Shown here: positions 1-5,577 of the stretch, piece by piece
How the letters are laid out: each line of letters opens with the position of its first letter
Position numbering within the stretch: the stretch's first letter is position 1
DNA from: Bryobacterales bacterium
GTDB taxonomy: Bacteria > Acidobacteriota > Terriglobia > Bryobacterales > Bryobacteraceae
Assembly (NCBI GenBank): GCA_025456495.1
Contig: JALOKO010000146.1
Span: forward strand, 1-8,109
Direction of reading: 5' to 3'
Length of the DNA: 8,109 bases
Translations under genes and position numbers: made by a program
Notes under the pieces: model-generated
What the model was told of the DNA's origin: nothing
What the model saw: only the letters and a program-made list of their open reading frames with translations
Databases searched by the model: none

Positions 1-1032
1 ATCGACTGGAATGTAGGCCGGCTGCTGGATGCGCTTCGGGAAATGGGGAAGGACAAGGACACCATCGTGGTGTACTTCGGGGACAACGGGCCGAATAGCT
101 GGCGATGGAACGGCGGCATGAAGGGACGGAAGGGCAGCCTGGACGAGGGCGGATTACGAGTTCCTTGCCTGATGCGTTGGACAGGGCACATTCCAGCCGA
201 TACGCGGGTTTCGTCCATTGCCGGCGCCATTGATCTGCTGCCCACGCTGGCGGGTTTGGCCGGTGTGCCATTGACGAAAAGCAAGCCCCTGGACGGCCTG
301 AATCTGCAGCCGCTCCTGCTGGGCAAAGGGGAAGGGTGGCCAGACCGGCGGTTGTTTTCCATGCAGAACCGGCGCGCTTCCGTGCGCACCCAGCGCTACC
401 GGCTGGACGCAGAGGGTAAGTTGTACGATCTGGTGGGGGATCCGGGCCAGACCCGCGACATCGCCTCACAGCAACCGGCGATTGCCGCTGAACTTCGCAG
501 CGCAACAGAGCAGTGGCAGCGGGAAATGCTGCTGGCGTTGGGCGAGGACACCCGTCCGTTCCCGGTTGGATACGCAGAGAACACGCTGCTGCCGGCCCGA
601 GATGGGGTCCCCGTGGGTAGCATCCAGCGGAGTTCGCGGCACCCGAACTGCAGCTTCTTCACCAATTGGACCAGCACCAGCGACGCCATGGAATGGAATG
701 TGGATGTCGGGCGCGGTGGGCGCTATGTCGTGACGGTGTACTACACATGCCCGGAAGCGGCACTGGGTTCGCAGATCGCCCTGAGGTCCGGTGACCAGGA
801 AGTGTCGGCTGTTATCCAGGAAGCGCACGACCCCCCATTGGAGGGCGCGGCGGAGGACCGCGTGCCGCGGATCGAATCTTACGTCAAGGCCTTCCGGCCA
901 ATGGAACTGGGGGAGATCGTGCTCACCAAGGGACGCGGGGCTTTGGCGCTGCGGGCATTGAAGGTGGCCAGTAAACAGGTGGCGGACGTGCGGCAGATTG
1001 CCCTTCGCTACCGTGGAGAGGCCATCGCGTAG
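1..1032 (+). CDS. Arylsulfatase, C-terminal part (5' end outside window)
   Basis: This is the C-terminal 343 residues of a type I sulfatase, which hydrolyses sulfate esters, typically on glycans or aryl compounds. The frame is open to the left edge, so the start and the formylglycine (C/S-x-P-x-R) motif are not visible. Seen here are the metal-binding GDNGP motif (D28-N29, counting from the first residue in the window) and the KGS-x-x-EGGLRVP motif with the sulfate-contacting lysine K44. The usual sulfatase ending with LYDL-x-x-DPGQ-x-x-D follows at about residues 140-155. After about residue 180 comes an extension of about 160 residues with CSFFTNW, a GGRYVVTVYY strand, EAHDPP and a closing ALRAL strand, which reads as a beta-sandwich of carbohydrate-binding type. 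The stop is TAG at 1030. The neighbour is convergent. Because the N-terminus is missing, substrate class, export signal and cysteine versus serine type cannot be judged. The family assignment is firm; the substrate is unknown. Confidence 0.93.
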   Translation: MDWNVGRLLDALREMGKDKDTIVVYFGDNGPNSWRWNGGMKGRKGSLDEGGLRVPCLMRWTGHIPADTRVSSIAGAIDLLPTLAGLAGVPLTKSKPLDGLNLQPLLLGKGEGWPDRRLFSMQNRRASVRTQRYRLDAEGKLYDLVGDPGQTRDIASQQPAIAAELRSATEQWQREMLLALGEDTRPFPVGYAENTLLPARDGVPVGSIQRSSRHPNCSFFTNWTSTSDAMEWNVDVGRGGRYVVTVYYTCPEAALGSQIALRSGDQEVSAVIQEAHDPPLEGAAEDRVPRIESYVKAFRPMELGEIVLTKGRGALALRALKVASKQVADVRQIALRYRGEAIA

Positions 1033-1113
1033 GCTGCGCGCGGCGCGGGCTGGCAGGCGCTGGTCGGGACGGGCGAACCCATCCGCTGCTTCAGGCTGGG
1101 CCGCCTTCTTCCG

Positions 1114-2571
1114 CTAGAGTTGGGCCGCCTCCTGCTGGATGCGCTGCCAGGCATGCGCCACGTCCTCGCGCGTGGTGTGGATGTTGCCAATCGCCAGCCG
1201 CAGGGTGTACAGGTTGCCCAAACGGGTTTGTGAAAGAAAGGCCTGCCCGCTTGCGTTCACAGCCTCCAGCAGGCGAACGTTTGCCGCTTCCTCGCCACGC
1301 AACCGGAAACAGACCGTGGAGAACAGCACCGGGGCAGTCACTTCGAAATCCGGATGCAGACGGATCTGCTCCGCCAGTTCCTGGGCCATCAGAATGTGCT
1401 GCCGCAGATTGTAGGCAATGCGCTCGCGTCCAAAGGAGCGCATGACGAACCACAGCTTCAGGGCGCGGAAGCGGCGGCCAAGCGGGATGCCGTAGTCCAT
1501 CAGGTTGACGGCGCGCGGGTGCGTGGCGCTCTTCAGGTACTCGGGCACCAGGGACAGGGCGCGCTTCAGAATGTCCGGTTCGCGCAGGTAGAAGACACTG
1601 ATGTCGATGGGGGTGAAGAGCCACTTGTGGGGATTGAGGACAATGGAGTCCGCTTGTTCCCAGCCGGTGAAGTAGTGCCGGAAGTCCGGGCAGATGGCGA
1701 CGGGGCCGGCATACGCGGCATCGACGTGCAGCCACAGGCCGTGGCGGCGGGCGATGGCGGCGACCTCCGATACCGGATCAATGCTGGTGACGGAGGTGGT
1801 GCCGATGGTGGCGTTGACAAAGAACGGCGTCAGCCCGCTCTGCTTGTCGGCCAGGATCTGCCGTTCCAATTGCTCGGGCTGCATGCGGAACTGGGTATCC
1901 ACAGGAATTTTGCGGAAGTGGCGCTGGCCGATGCCAAGAGCGATGGCGCCCTTTTCCACCGACGAGTGCGCGTATTCCGAGGCGTAGGCCACCAGCCCGG
2001 GCGGCATGCCGTCCTGCCGGGTGTCTGGGGCAATGCGTTCCCGGGCGGCAATCAAGGCGTGGAAGGTGCTGACGGAAGCAGTGTCGAAGATCTGTCCAAA
2101 CAGACCCTCGGGGAGGCCGCACCAATCGCGGAGCCACTCCAGGGTGAGTTGCTCGAGTTCGGTGCTGGCGGGGCTGCTTTGCCATAGCATGCCGTTCATG
2201 TTGACGGAGGCAGCCAGCATTTCGGCCAGGATGCCGGGCGCGGAGGCTGAGACCGAAAAGTAGCTAAAGAAGCGCGGATGGTTCCAGTGGGTCATGGCAG
2301 GAACAATCTGCTGCTGGAAGTCGCGCAGGATCTGGTCCATGGACTCGCCTTGCACCGGGCCTCGCGGGGGCAGTTGGTCAAACAGGTCGCCGGGCTGCGT
2401 TTGAGGCAGGACGGGGTAGTCGCGCACACCATCCAGATAGGTGGCGATCCAATCCACAACCTGATGACCGAATGCTCTGAATTCCTCCGGGCTGAGGGAA
2501 TCCGGCTGTGGATAGGCATCTCGTTCGGACGGGGGCTGGGAAGGCAATGAGGATGGCGTGGAATCAGGCAT
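1114..2571 (-). CDS. PLP-dependent group II decarboxylase, aromatic-L-amino-acid type
   Basis: This cytoplasmic enzyme of 485 residues is predicted to remove the alpha-carboxylate of an L-amino acid, most likely tyrosine, tryptophan, phenylalanine or DOPA, giving the amine. Length and motif order match the aromatic-amino-acid decarboxylase family across the whole protein. Visible are THWNHPRFF at about residue 94, DTAS (163-166) in the PLP phosphate-binding position, AHSSVEKG with the ring-stacking histidine H202, HVDAAYAG with D284 for the pyridine nitrogen, and NPHKW with the Schiff-base lysine K316. Y345 in the mobile-loop position (EYLK) and H202 are both kept. Replacing these residues is what turns relatives into aldehyde synthases, so a true decarboxylase is favoured. 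The start ATG at 2571 is preceded by AGAGGA about 4-5 bases upstream. The gene stands alone, convergent with the sulfatase and divergent from the lyase-like gene; the 23-bp repeats lie about 50 bp upstream of its start. Substrate cannot be read from the sequence. Confidence 0.93.
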   Translation of the reverse strand: MPDSTPSSLPSQPPSERDAYPQPDSLSPEEFRAFGHQVVDWIATYLDGVRDYPVLPQTQPGDLFDQLPPRGPVQGESMDQILRDFQQQIVPAMTHWNHPRFFSYFSVSASAPGILAEMLAASVNMNGMLWQSSPASTELEQLTLEWLRDWCGLPEGLFGQIFDTASVSTFHALIAARERIAPDTRQDGMPPGLVAYASEYAHSSVEKGAIALGIGQRHFRKIPVDTQFRMQPEQLERQILADKQSGLTPFFVNATIGTTSVTSIDPVSEVAAIARRHGLWLHVDAAYAGPVAICPDFRHYFTGWEQADSIVLNPHKWLFTPIDISVFYLREPDILKRALSLVPEYLKSATHPRAVNLMDYGIPLGRRFRALKLWFVMRSFGRERIAYNLRQHILMAQELAEQIRLHPDFEVTAPVLFSTVCFRLRGEEAANVRLLEAVNASGQAFLSQTRLGNLYTLRLAIGNIHTTREDVAHAWQRIQQEAAQL

Positions 2572-2603
2572 AGCTTCCTCTTGAGAGTATCAGGGCGCAC
2601 GCG

Positions 2604-2617
2604 CCGGCCGGCCGGCC
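2604..2617. repeat. CCGG tandem/palindromic run
   Basis: Three and a half copies of CCGG form a 14-base GC-only self-complementary run between the decarboxylase leader and the 23-bp repeats. It lies about 33 bp upstream of the decarboxylase start, so it would fall in or near that promoter or 5' leader. It has no obvious separate function and may be simple low-complexity sequence. Confidence 0.5.
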
Positions 2618-2620
2618 AGG

Positions 2621-2689
2621 CAGTCTTCCATGGCGGGCCAGTGCAGTACTCCATGGCGGGCCAGTGCAGTGTTCCATGGCAGACCAGTG
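2621..2689. repeat. Three tandem 23-bp repeats
   Basis: Three head-to-tail units start at 2621, 2644 and 2667, with period exactly 23 bp. Each begins CAGT, then three variable bases, then CCATGGCGGGCCAGTG. The third unit differs by two substitutions in this core (GGCAGACC in place of GGCGGGCC). A degraded fourth copy may follow at 2690-2712 (CGGTG...CATGGCCGG). Within each unit TGG-N4-CCA is an inverted repeat kept in all three copies, extended to TGGC-GG-GCCA in the first two. The position between divergent genes suits a multi-site operator, but a neutral tandem duplication is also possible. Confidence 0.85.
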
Positions 2690-2780
2690 CGGTGATTGAC
2701 ATGGCCGGTATGCGGCACGCGCCGGGCCGACATAGGATAAAGCGAGTCACAGTAAAGCACAGTTCAGTCCGCGACAGCGT

Positions 2781-2828
2781 GTAGCATTGCGGAAATGTAG
2801 CATCGCGGAGATGCAGCATCGCGGAGAC
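2781..2828. repeat. Three tandem 16-bp repeats with internal dyads
   Basis: Units at 2781-2796, 2797-2812 and 2813-2828 follow one another without spacers and share the pattern G(T/C)AGCAT(T/C)GCGGA(A/G)A(T/C). Around each GCGGA core the flanks are inverted repeats in the first two units: CATT-GCGGA-AATG (2785-2797) and CATC-GCGGA-GATG (2801-2813). The base change in the left arm is matched by the complementary change in the right arm. The third unit has lost the right arm. The array ends two bases before the ribosome-binding site of the lyase-like gene. It could be a set of operator sites or a chain of small RNA stems in the leader. Confidence 0.88.
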
Positions 2829-2830
2829 TT

Positions 2831-2838
2831 GGAGGGAG
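2831..2838 (+). promoter_or_regulatory. Ribosome-binding site deciding the ATG at 2841
   Basis: GGAGGGAG lies just ahead of ATG 2841 with GGAGG five bases from the start codon. It fixes the start after the 16-bp repeat array. A longer in-frame reading from a TTG at 2787 would translate the repeats and place extra residues before the Tat signal. Confidence 0.8.
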
Positions 2839-2840
2839 TG

Positions 2841-4544
2841 ATGACGACATACACCCGGCGTGGGCTTGCGGGAATGGTTGCGGGAGGGCTCTGCCTGCCA
2901 TTGGCGAAGGGCCAGAGCCTGCCGCCGCTGACACCCGTGGCGCCCCTTCCTGATGCGGTGCCGGCCAACTTACTGGCAAACGCGGAACGCCGGGCGGAGG
3001 ACATCCTGAAGCGGCAGGTGCTGGATGAATCGCAGGCCGCCTATGGAGGCTATCTGGATGCCTACGGCCTGCTGACACCGCAGGCCGGCGCGGGTGTAAT
3101 GGGCGCACTGGGCGCGGTGTGGCTGTGTCCGGGAAGCCGGTTTCATCGGGACAAGGAGGTCGCCCGGCGGCTGGAACTGGGGGCGCGTTTCCTTGACCGG
3201 ATGCAGCTACCCAGCGGGAACATCGATCTGCTGAGCACGAATTTTGACTCACCGCCGGACACTGGATTTGTGGTCCACGCGGTGGCGCCAGTGGCGATTC
3301 TCGCCCAGCGTGCCGGCGAAACCGAACTCCTGCGCGCCGTACAGCCCTTTCTACGCAAGGCCGGGAAAGCGATGGCCATCGGCGGCATTCATACGCCGAA
3401 CCATCGCTGGGTGGTGGCGGCGGCGCTGGCGCTACTAAACCACCTGGAGCCCGATGCGGCGTATACGCGACGCGCGGCAGAGTGGCTGGCCGAAGGCATC
3501 GACATCGATGCCGATGGGCTGTATACAGAACGAAGTCCCCTGGTTTACACGCCGGTGGTGAACCGCAGCCTCATCTACATGGCGGAGTTTCTGAACCGGG
3601 CGGAGTTGCTGGAGCCGGTGGAGCGCAGCCTGCAGGCTGCCCTCTGGCTGATGCATCCGAATGGCGAACTGGTGACCGAACTCAGCGGACGCCAGGACCA
3701 GAACATGATCGGCTCGATGGGCGTGAACTGGCTGGCCTTGCAGTACTTGGCCCAGAGAGCGGCAAACCCGGTCTACGCGCAACTGGCCCAGCGCTTCCAG
3801 CAGGACCACGGCGACCTGCTGCCCTGGCTGTTGTTGCCGCAAATGCAACAACGCAGCACAAAGCCCGCCGGAGAGCCGCCCGCACGCTATGAGAAGGATT
3901 TCCGCGACGCCTGCATCTGGCGCTACCGGCATGACCAGTTGAGTGACACCGTGCTGTATCGCGGCTATGATCGGGTGCTGGCCATTCGCAAAGGAGACGC
4001 CGTGCTGGAGGCCTTGCGCTTCGGCAGCGCCTTCTTTGGCAAGGGGCAGTTCGTTTCGCAGGAATCCAGGCGCGACGGGGACACGTTCACCATCACCCAA
4101 CAACTCCGCGCACCCTACTACCAGCCGTTGGACCCGCCGCGGCGGATTCCCTCTGATCCTATCGCCTGGGGCCAATCGCGCCAGAATCGCAAGCAGACCG
4201 AGATTGCAGAACTCACCCAGCAGTGCATTGTGCGGCGCGAAGGGCAAGCCTTTGTGGTGACGATTGAGGTGAGCGGCACGCCGAACGTTCCGGTATCCGT
4301 GGAGATGAACATCCGCAACGGCGTGGAGATCAGCAATGTCCGTAGCGCGCCCATGGGAAGCGATTCCTTCCTCACCACCGGCGAACCGCTGCTGCTGCGG
4401 GCTGGCGGGCAGGAATTGCGTGTGGAGGCAGCCGCTGCCACCCATGGCTACACCCAGTTGCGCGGCGCCTTGCCGAAACTGCCCGGGCGAAGTGTGTTCC
4501 TCACGGGCGCCTCGCCATTCCGGCAGAACCTACGCATCAGCTAG
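2841..4544 (+). CDS. Tat-exported heparinase/alginate-lyase-like protein of unknown substrate
   Basis: This is a predicted exported protein of 567 residues. The N-terminus TYTRRGLAGMVAGG (twin arginine R6-R7, then a short hydrophobic stretch to about residue 22) is a Tat-type signal, implying folding in the cytoplasm before export. Residues about 45-330 are helix-rich, with GNIDLLSTNFDSPPDTGFV (126-144), HTPNHRW (184-190), DADGLYTERS (223-232), YTPVVNRSL (236-244) and HPNGELVTE (272-280). Residues about 370-565 are rich in beta-strands. An alpha toroid followed by a beta-sandwich is the architecture of heparinase II/III and related polysaccharide lyases; N187, H188, Y236 and R242 are candidate catalytic or binding residues. 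I recognise the layout and a resemblance to uncharacterised planctomycete and acidobacterial proteins, not a named family. Lyase activity on an acidic, perhaps sulfated, glycan is inference, helped only by the sulfatase 1.8 kb away. Hydrolase or non-enzymatic glycan binding are alternatives. Confidence 0.6.
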   Translation: MTTYTRRGLAGMVAGGLCLPLAKGQSLPPLTPVAPLPDAVPANLLANAERRAEDILKRQVLDESQAAYGGYLDAYGLLTPQAGAGVMGALGAVWLCPGSRFHRDKEVARRLELGARFLDRMQLPSGNIDLLSTNFDSPPDTGFVVHAVAPVAILAQRAGETELLRAVQPFLRKAGKAMAIGGIHTPNHRWVVAAALALLNHLEPDAAYTRRAAEWLAEGIDIDADGLYTERSPLVYTPVVNRSLIYMAEFLNRAELLEPVERSLQAALWLMHPNGELVTELSGRQDQNMIGSMGVNWLALQYLAQRAANPVYAQLAQRFQQDHGDLLPWLLLPQMQQRSTKPAGEPPARYEKDFRDACIWRYRHDQLSDTVLYRGYDRVLAIRKGDAVLEALRFGSAFFGKGQFVSQESRRDGDTFTITQQLRAPYYQPLDPPRRIPSDPIAWGQSRQNRKQTEIAELTQQCIVRREGQAFVVTIEVSGTPNVPVSVEMNIRNGVEISNVRSAPMGSDSFLTTGEPLLLRAGGQELRVEAAAATHGYTQLRGALPKLPGRSVFLTGASPFRQNLRIS

Positions 4545-4610
4545 CGGCCTGAACAATGAGGGCCTGCGCGATGAGAGGTTCGCAAGGCTCTGGCAGGGAA
4601 CTGAACGTAG

Positions 4611-4640
4611 AAAAAGCGGCGACACACGAAGCGTCGCCGC
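4611..4640 (-). terminator. Rho-independent terminator of the small exported-protein gene
   Basis: Read on the - strand, an 8-bp perfect GC stem (GCGGCGAC / GTCGCCGC, arms 4633-4640 and 4616-4623) with a 9-base loop is followed at once by five T (4611-4615). It lies about 108 bases after the stop of the - strand gene at 4748. On the + strand no T-run follows, so it should not end the lyase-like gene. Confidence 0.82.
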
Positions 4641-4747
4641 ATGGAGGGAGAAGGTTAGGTGAGGAGCTATGAACGCCGCTTGGCAGTATCGGCGAGGATA
4701 GCTATGAGTTCGCTTGAAACCCCAAGTTCACAAACTGGTAGTGCTGT

Positions 4748-5107
4748 TCAGTTCACCTCCTCAATGCTGGTGATGGTGATGACGCCGTCCTTCAGGGTGC
4801 CCTTCACGGAGACGTTCTTCCCATCAAGGGAGGCAAGGTTGTCCTGGGGACTCAGCAGGAAGGATTCGCCACCGGTCACCAGGACGAATGCCATCGCGCC
4901 ACCAACGGACTTCTGTTGTACTTTGCCCGTCCAGGTGGATTCCTCGGCAGCCCCGCTCGAGGCGGCAATCGCGTCCGAGGCGAGCGAGGATTGGGGGTGT
5001 CCAAGGACATGCGGGGGCAATCCGGCAAGCAGGAGCAGCAGCACGAAGCCACTGAGCATGAGGGTGAAGGCCTTTGCGCGATTTCCATTCAAAATGTTCA
5101 TGTTCAT
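4748..5107 (-). CDS. Small exported protein with DUF5818/OB-like domain
   Basis: This secreted or periplasmic protein has 119 residues. After a basic start (N-G-N-R-A-K), residues 13-31 form a long hydrophobic stretch, and HVLG-HPQ at about 33-39 fits a signal-peptidase I site. There is no lipobox cysteine. A linker rich in Ser, Ala and Glu runs to about residue 57. Residues 58-119 form a small all-beta domain with the order TWTGKV, FVLVTGGESFLLS, DGKNVSVKGTL, GVITITSIE. This resembles the DUF5818-type or OB-fold domains frequent in Acidobacteriota, but without their usual cysteines. Function is unknown; binding of a ligand or metal at the surface is possible. The start ATG 5107 is chosen because GGAG lies six bases upstream and the longer frame (from 5167) runs through a leader hairpin and adds residues before the signal peptide. 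The gene is a single unit with its own terminator. Confidence 0.78.
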   Translation of the reverse strand: MNMNILNGNRAKAFTLMLSGFVLLLLLAGLPPHVLGHPQSSLASDAIAASSGAAEESTWTGKVQQKSVGGAMAFVLVTGGESFLLSPQDNLASLDGKNVSVKGTLKDGVITITSIEEVN

Positions 5108-5130
5108 TCGTTTCTCCGTTCGGATAGATT

Positions 5131-5162
5131 CGACATCGTCGTTCCAGCAGAAGACGATGTCG
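5131..5162 (-). promoter_or_regulatory. Perfect inverted repeat / leader hairpin of the small exported-protein gene
   Basis: CGACATCGTC (5131-5140) and GACGATGTCG (5153-5162) are perfectly complementary 10-bp arms. Three further pairs (TTC 5142-5144 with GAA 5150-5152) close the stem after one bulged G, leaving a 5-base loop. On the - strand it ends 13 bases before the GGAG of the gene at 5107. There is no T-run after it, so it is not an ordinary terminator. It may be a 5' leader stem controlling translation or mRNA stability, or a dimeric-repressor operator. Confidence 0.65.
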
Positions 5163-5334
5163 TGCATTCAAGTGCAGATTGAGGGCCATCCTGACGAAAT
5201 AGAGCTATCGCAAACAAAGCACTCATCTTGGCCGCTCTACCGATTCTCCTTGGTCTTTCTTTATCCATCTCATAGCACCATAGCCTATTTACGCTGTGTG
5301 TAAGGAAGAATGTTTCGAAGGGACTTGTGTACAT

Positions 5335-5363
5335 TTGTTACGTATTTGCAGATTCGATAGAAA
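5335..5363 (+). promoter_or_regulatory. Possible sigma70-like promoter for the glycosyltransferase gene
   Basis: TTGTTA (5335-5340) and TAGAAA (5358-5363) are separated by 17 bp, each matching four of six consensus positions, in the AT-rich part of the gap. It would give a leader of about 210 bases before the GTG at 5578. The match is weak and other promoters are possible. Confidence 0.3.
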
Positions 5364-5443
5364 TACAAGTTTCGCTGGGCTAAGCGGACCGCAAGCGCAT
5401 GCAAACGCGTGTTAGCCGGGAAGGGCGCGACGCGTGGCGGACG

Positions 5444-5457
5444 GCGCCAGCTGGCGC
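5444..5457. repeat. 14-bp perfect palindrome
   Basis: GCGCCAGCTGGCGC reads the same on both strands with no spacer, so it is better suited to binding a dimeric protein than to forming a hairpin. It lies between the possible promoter and the start of the glycosyltransferase gene. In GC-rich DNA a palindrome of this size can arise by chance, so its role is open. Confidence 0.5.
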
Positions 5458-5577
5458 GGAAAACAACCTTGGGGGCGGATACCTGGTTTGCTATGCTCGG
5501 AGGTTGGCGCGGGCGTGAAATGCCGTGAGTGCGGCGTGAGCCGCGGGCCGATGGGATGGGGTGAGGAGGACGGGAAC

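Larger units (their letters stand above)
2572..2840. promoter_or_regulatory. Divergent intergenic control region
   Basis: This region separates the start of the decarboxylase (-) from the ATG of the lyase-like gene (+), so both promoters should lie here. It contains a CCGG-rich run at 2604-2617, three 23-bp tandem units (2621-2689), and three 16-bp tandem units (2781-2828) followed directly by a strong ribosome-binding site. A TTGACA hexamer at 2696-2701 (+) has no matching -10 element at 16-18 bp, so I do not call a promoter. The open frames that cross it read through repeats and look non-coding. Confidence 0.6.
5108..5577. other. Divergent gap between the small exported protein and the glycosyltransferase
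   Basis: This stretch of about 470 bp should hold the two divergent promoters. Its middle part (about 5190-5375) is visibly richer in A and T than the coding sequence around it. It contains the 5131-5162 inverted repeat, a possible + strand promoter at 5335-5363, a 14-bp palindrome at 5444-5457, and a small GTGA-loop hairpin at 5531-5544. The open frames crossing it have no convincing ribosome-binding site or domain, so I call no gene here. Confidence 0.6.

Noticed and set aside
1033..1113. Bidirectional terminator between sulfatase and decarboxylase
   Set aside because: The spacer is GC-rich with short repeats but no clear stem followed by a T-run on either strand.
1354..2187. Long open frame (277 codons) on the + strand opposite the decarboxylase
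   Set aside because: It is antisense to a gene with complete, recognisable active-site motifs; its translation is low in complexity and matches no family. Such shadows are common in GC-rich DNA.
2696..2701. TTGACA as a -35 element for the lyase-like gene
   Set aside because: No -10-like hexamer occurs 16-18 bp downstream; the nearest AT-rich hexamer (TAGGAT, 2734) is about 32 bp away.
2292..2819. Alternative - strand frame spanning the repeats and the decarboxylase N-terminus
   Set aside because: It is out of frame with the decarboxylase, reads through both repeat arrays and shows only repeat-derived peptide patterns.
2621..2828. CRISPR array
   Set aside because: The 23-bp and 16-bp units are directly abutting with no spacers, and no cas gene is present.
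2787..2840. TTG at 2787 as the start of the lyase-like protein
   Set aside because: It would translate the 16-bp repeats and push the twin-arginine signal away from the N-terminus; GGAGGGAG clearly serves ATG 2841.
3435..4445. Long open frame (336 codons) on the - strand opposite the lyase-like gene
   Set aside because: It is a mirror of the + strand coding frame with no ribosome-binding site, no signal and no domain; the + strand gene has a Tat signal and a strong ribosome-binding site.
5434..5577. GTG at 5434 as the start of the glycosyltransferase
   Set aside because: It adds 48 hydrophilic residues before the first membrane helix and has no good ribosome-binding site, whereas GTG 5578 has GAGGAGGA at proper distance.
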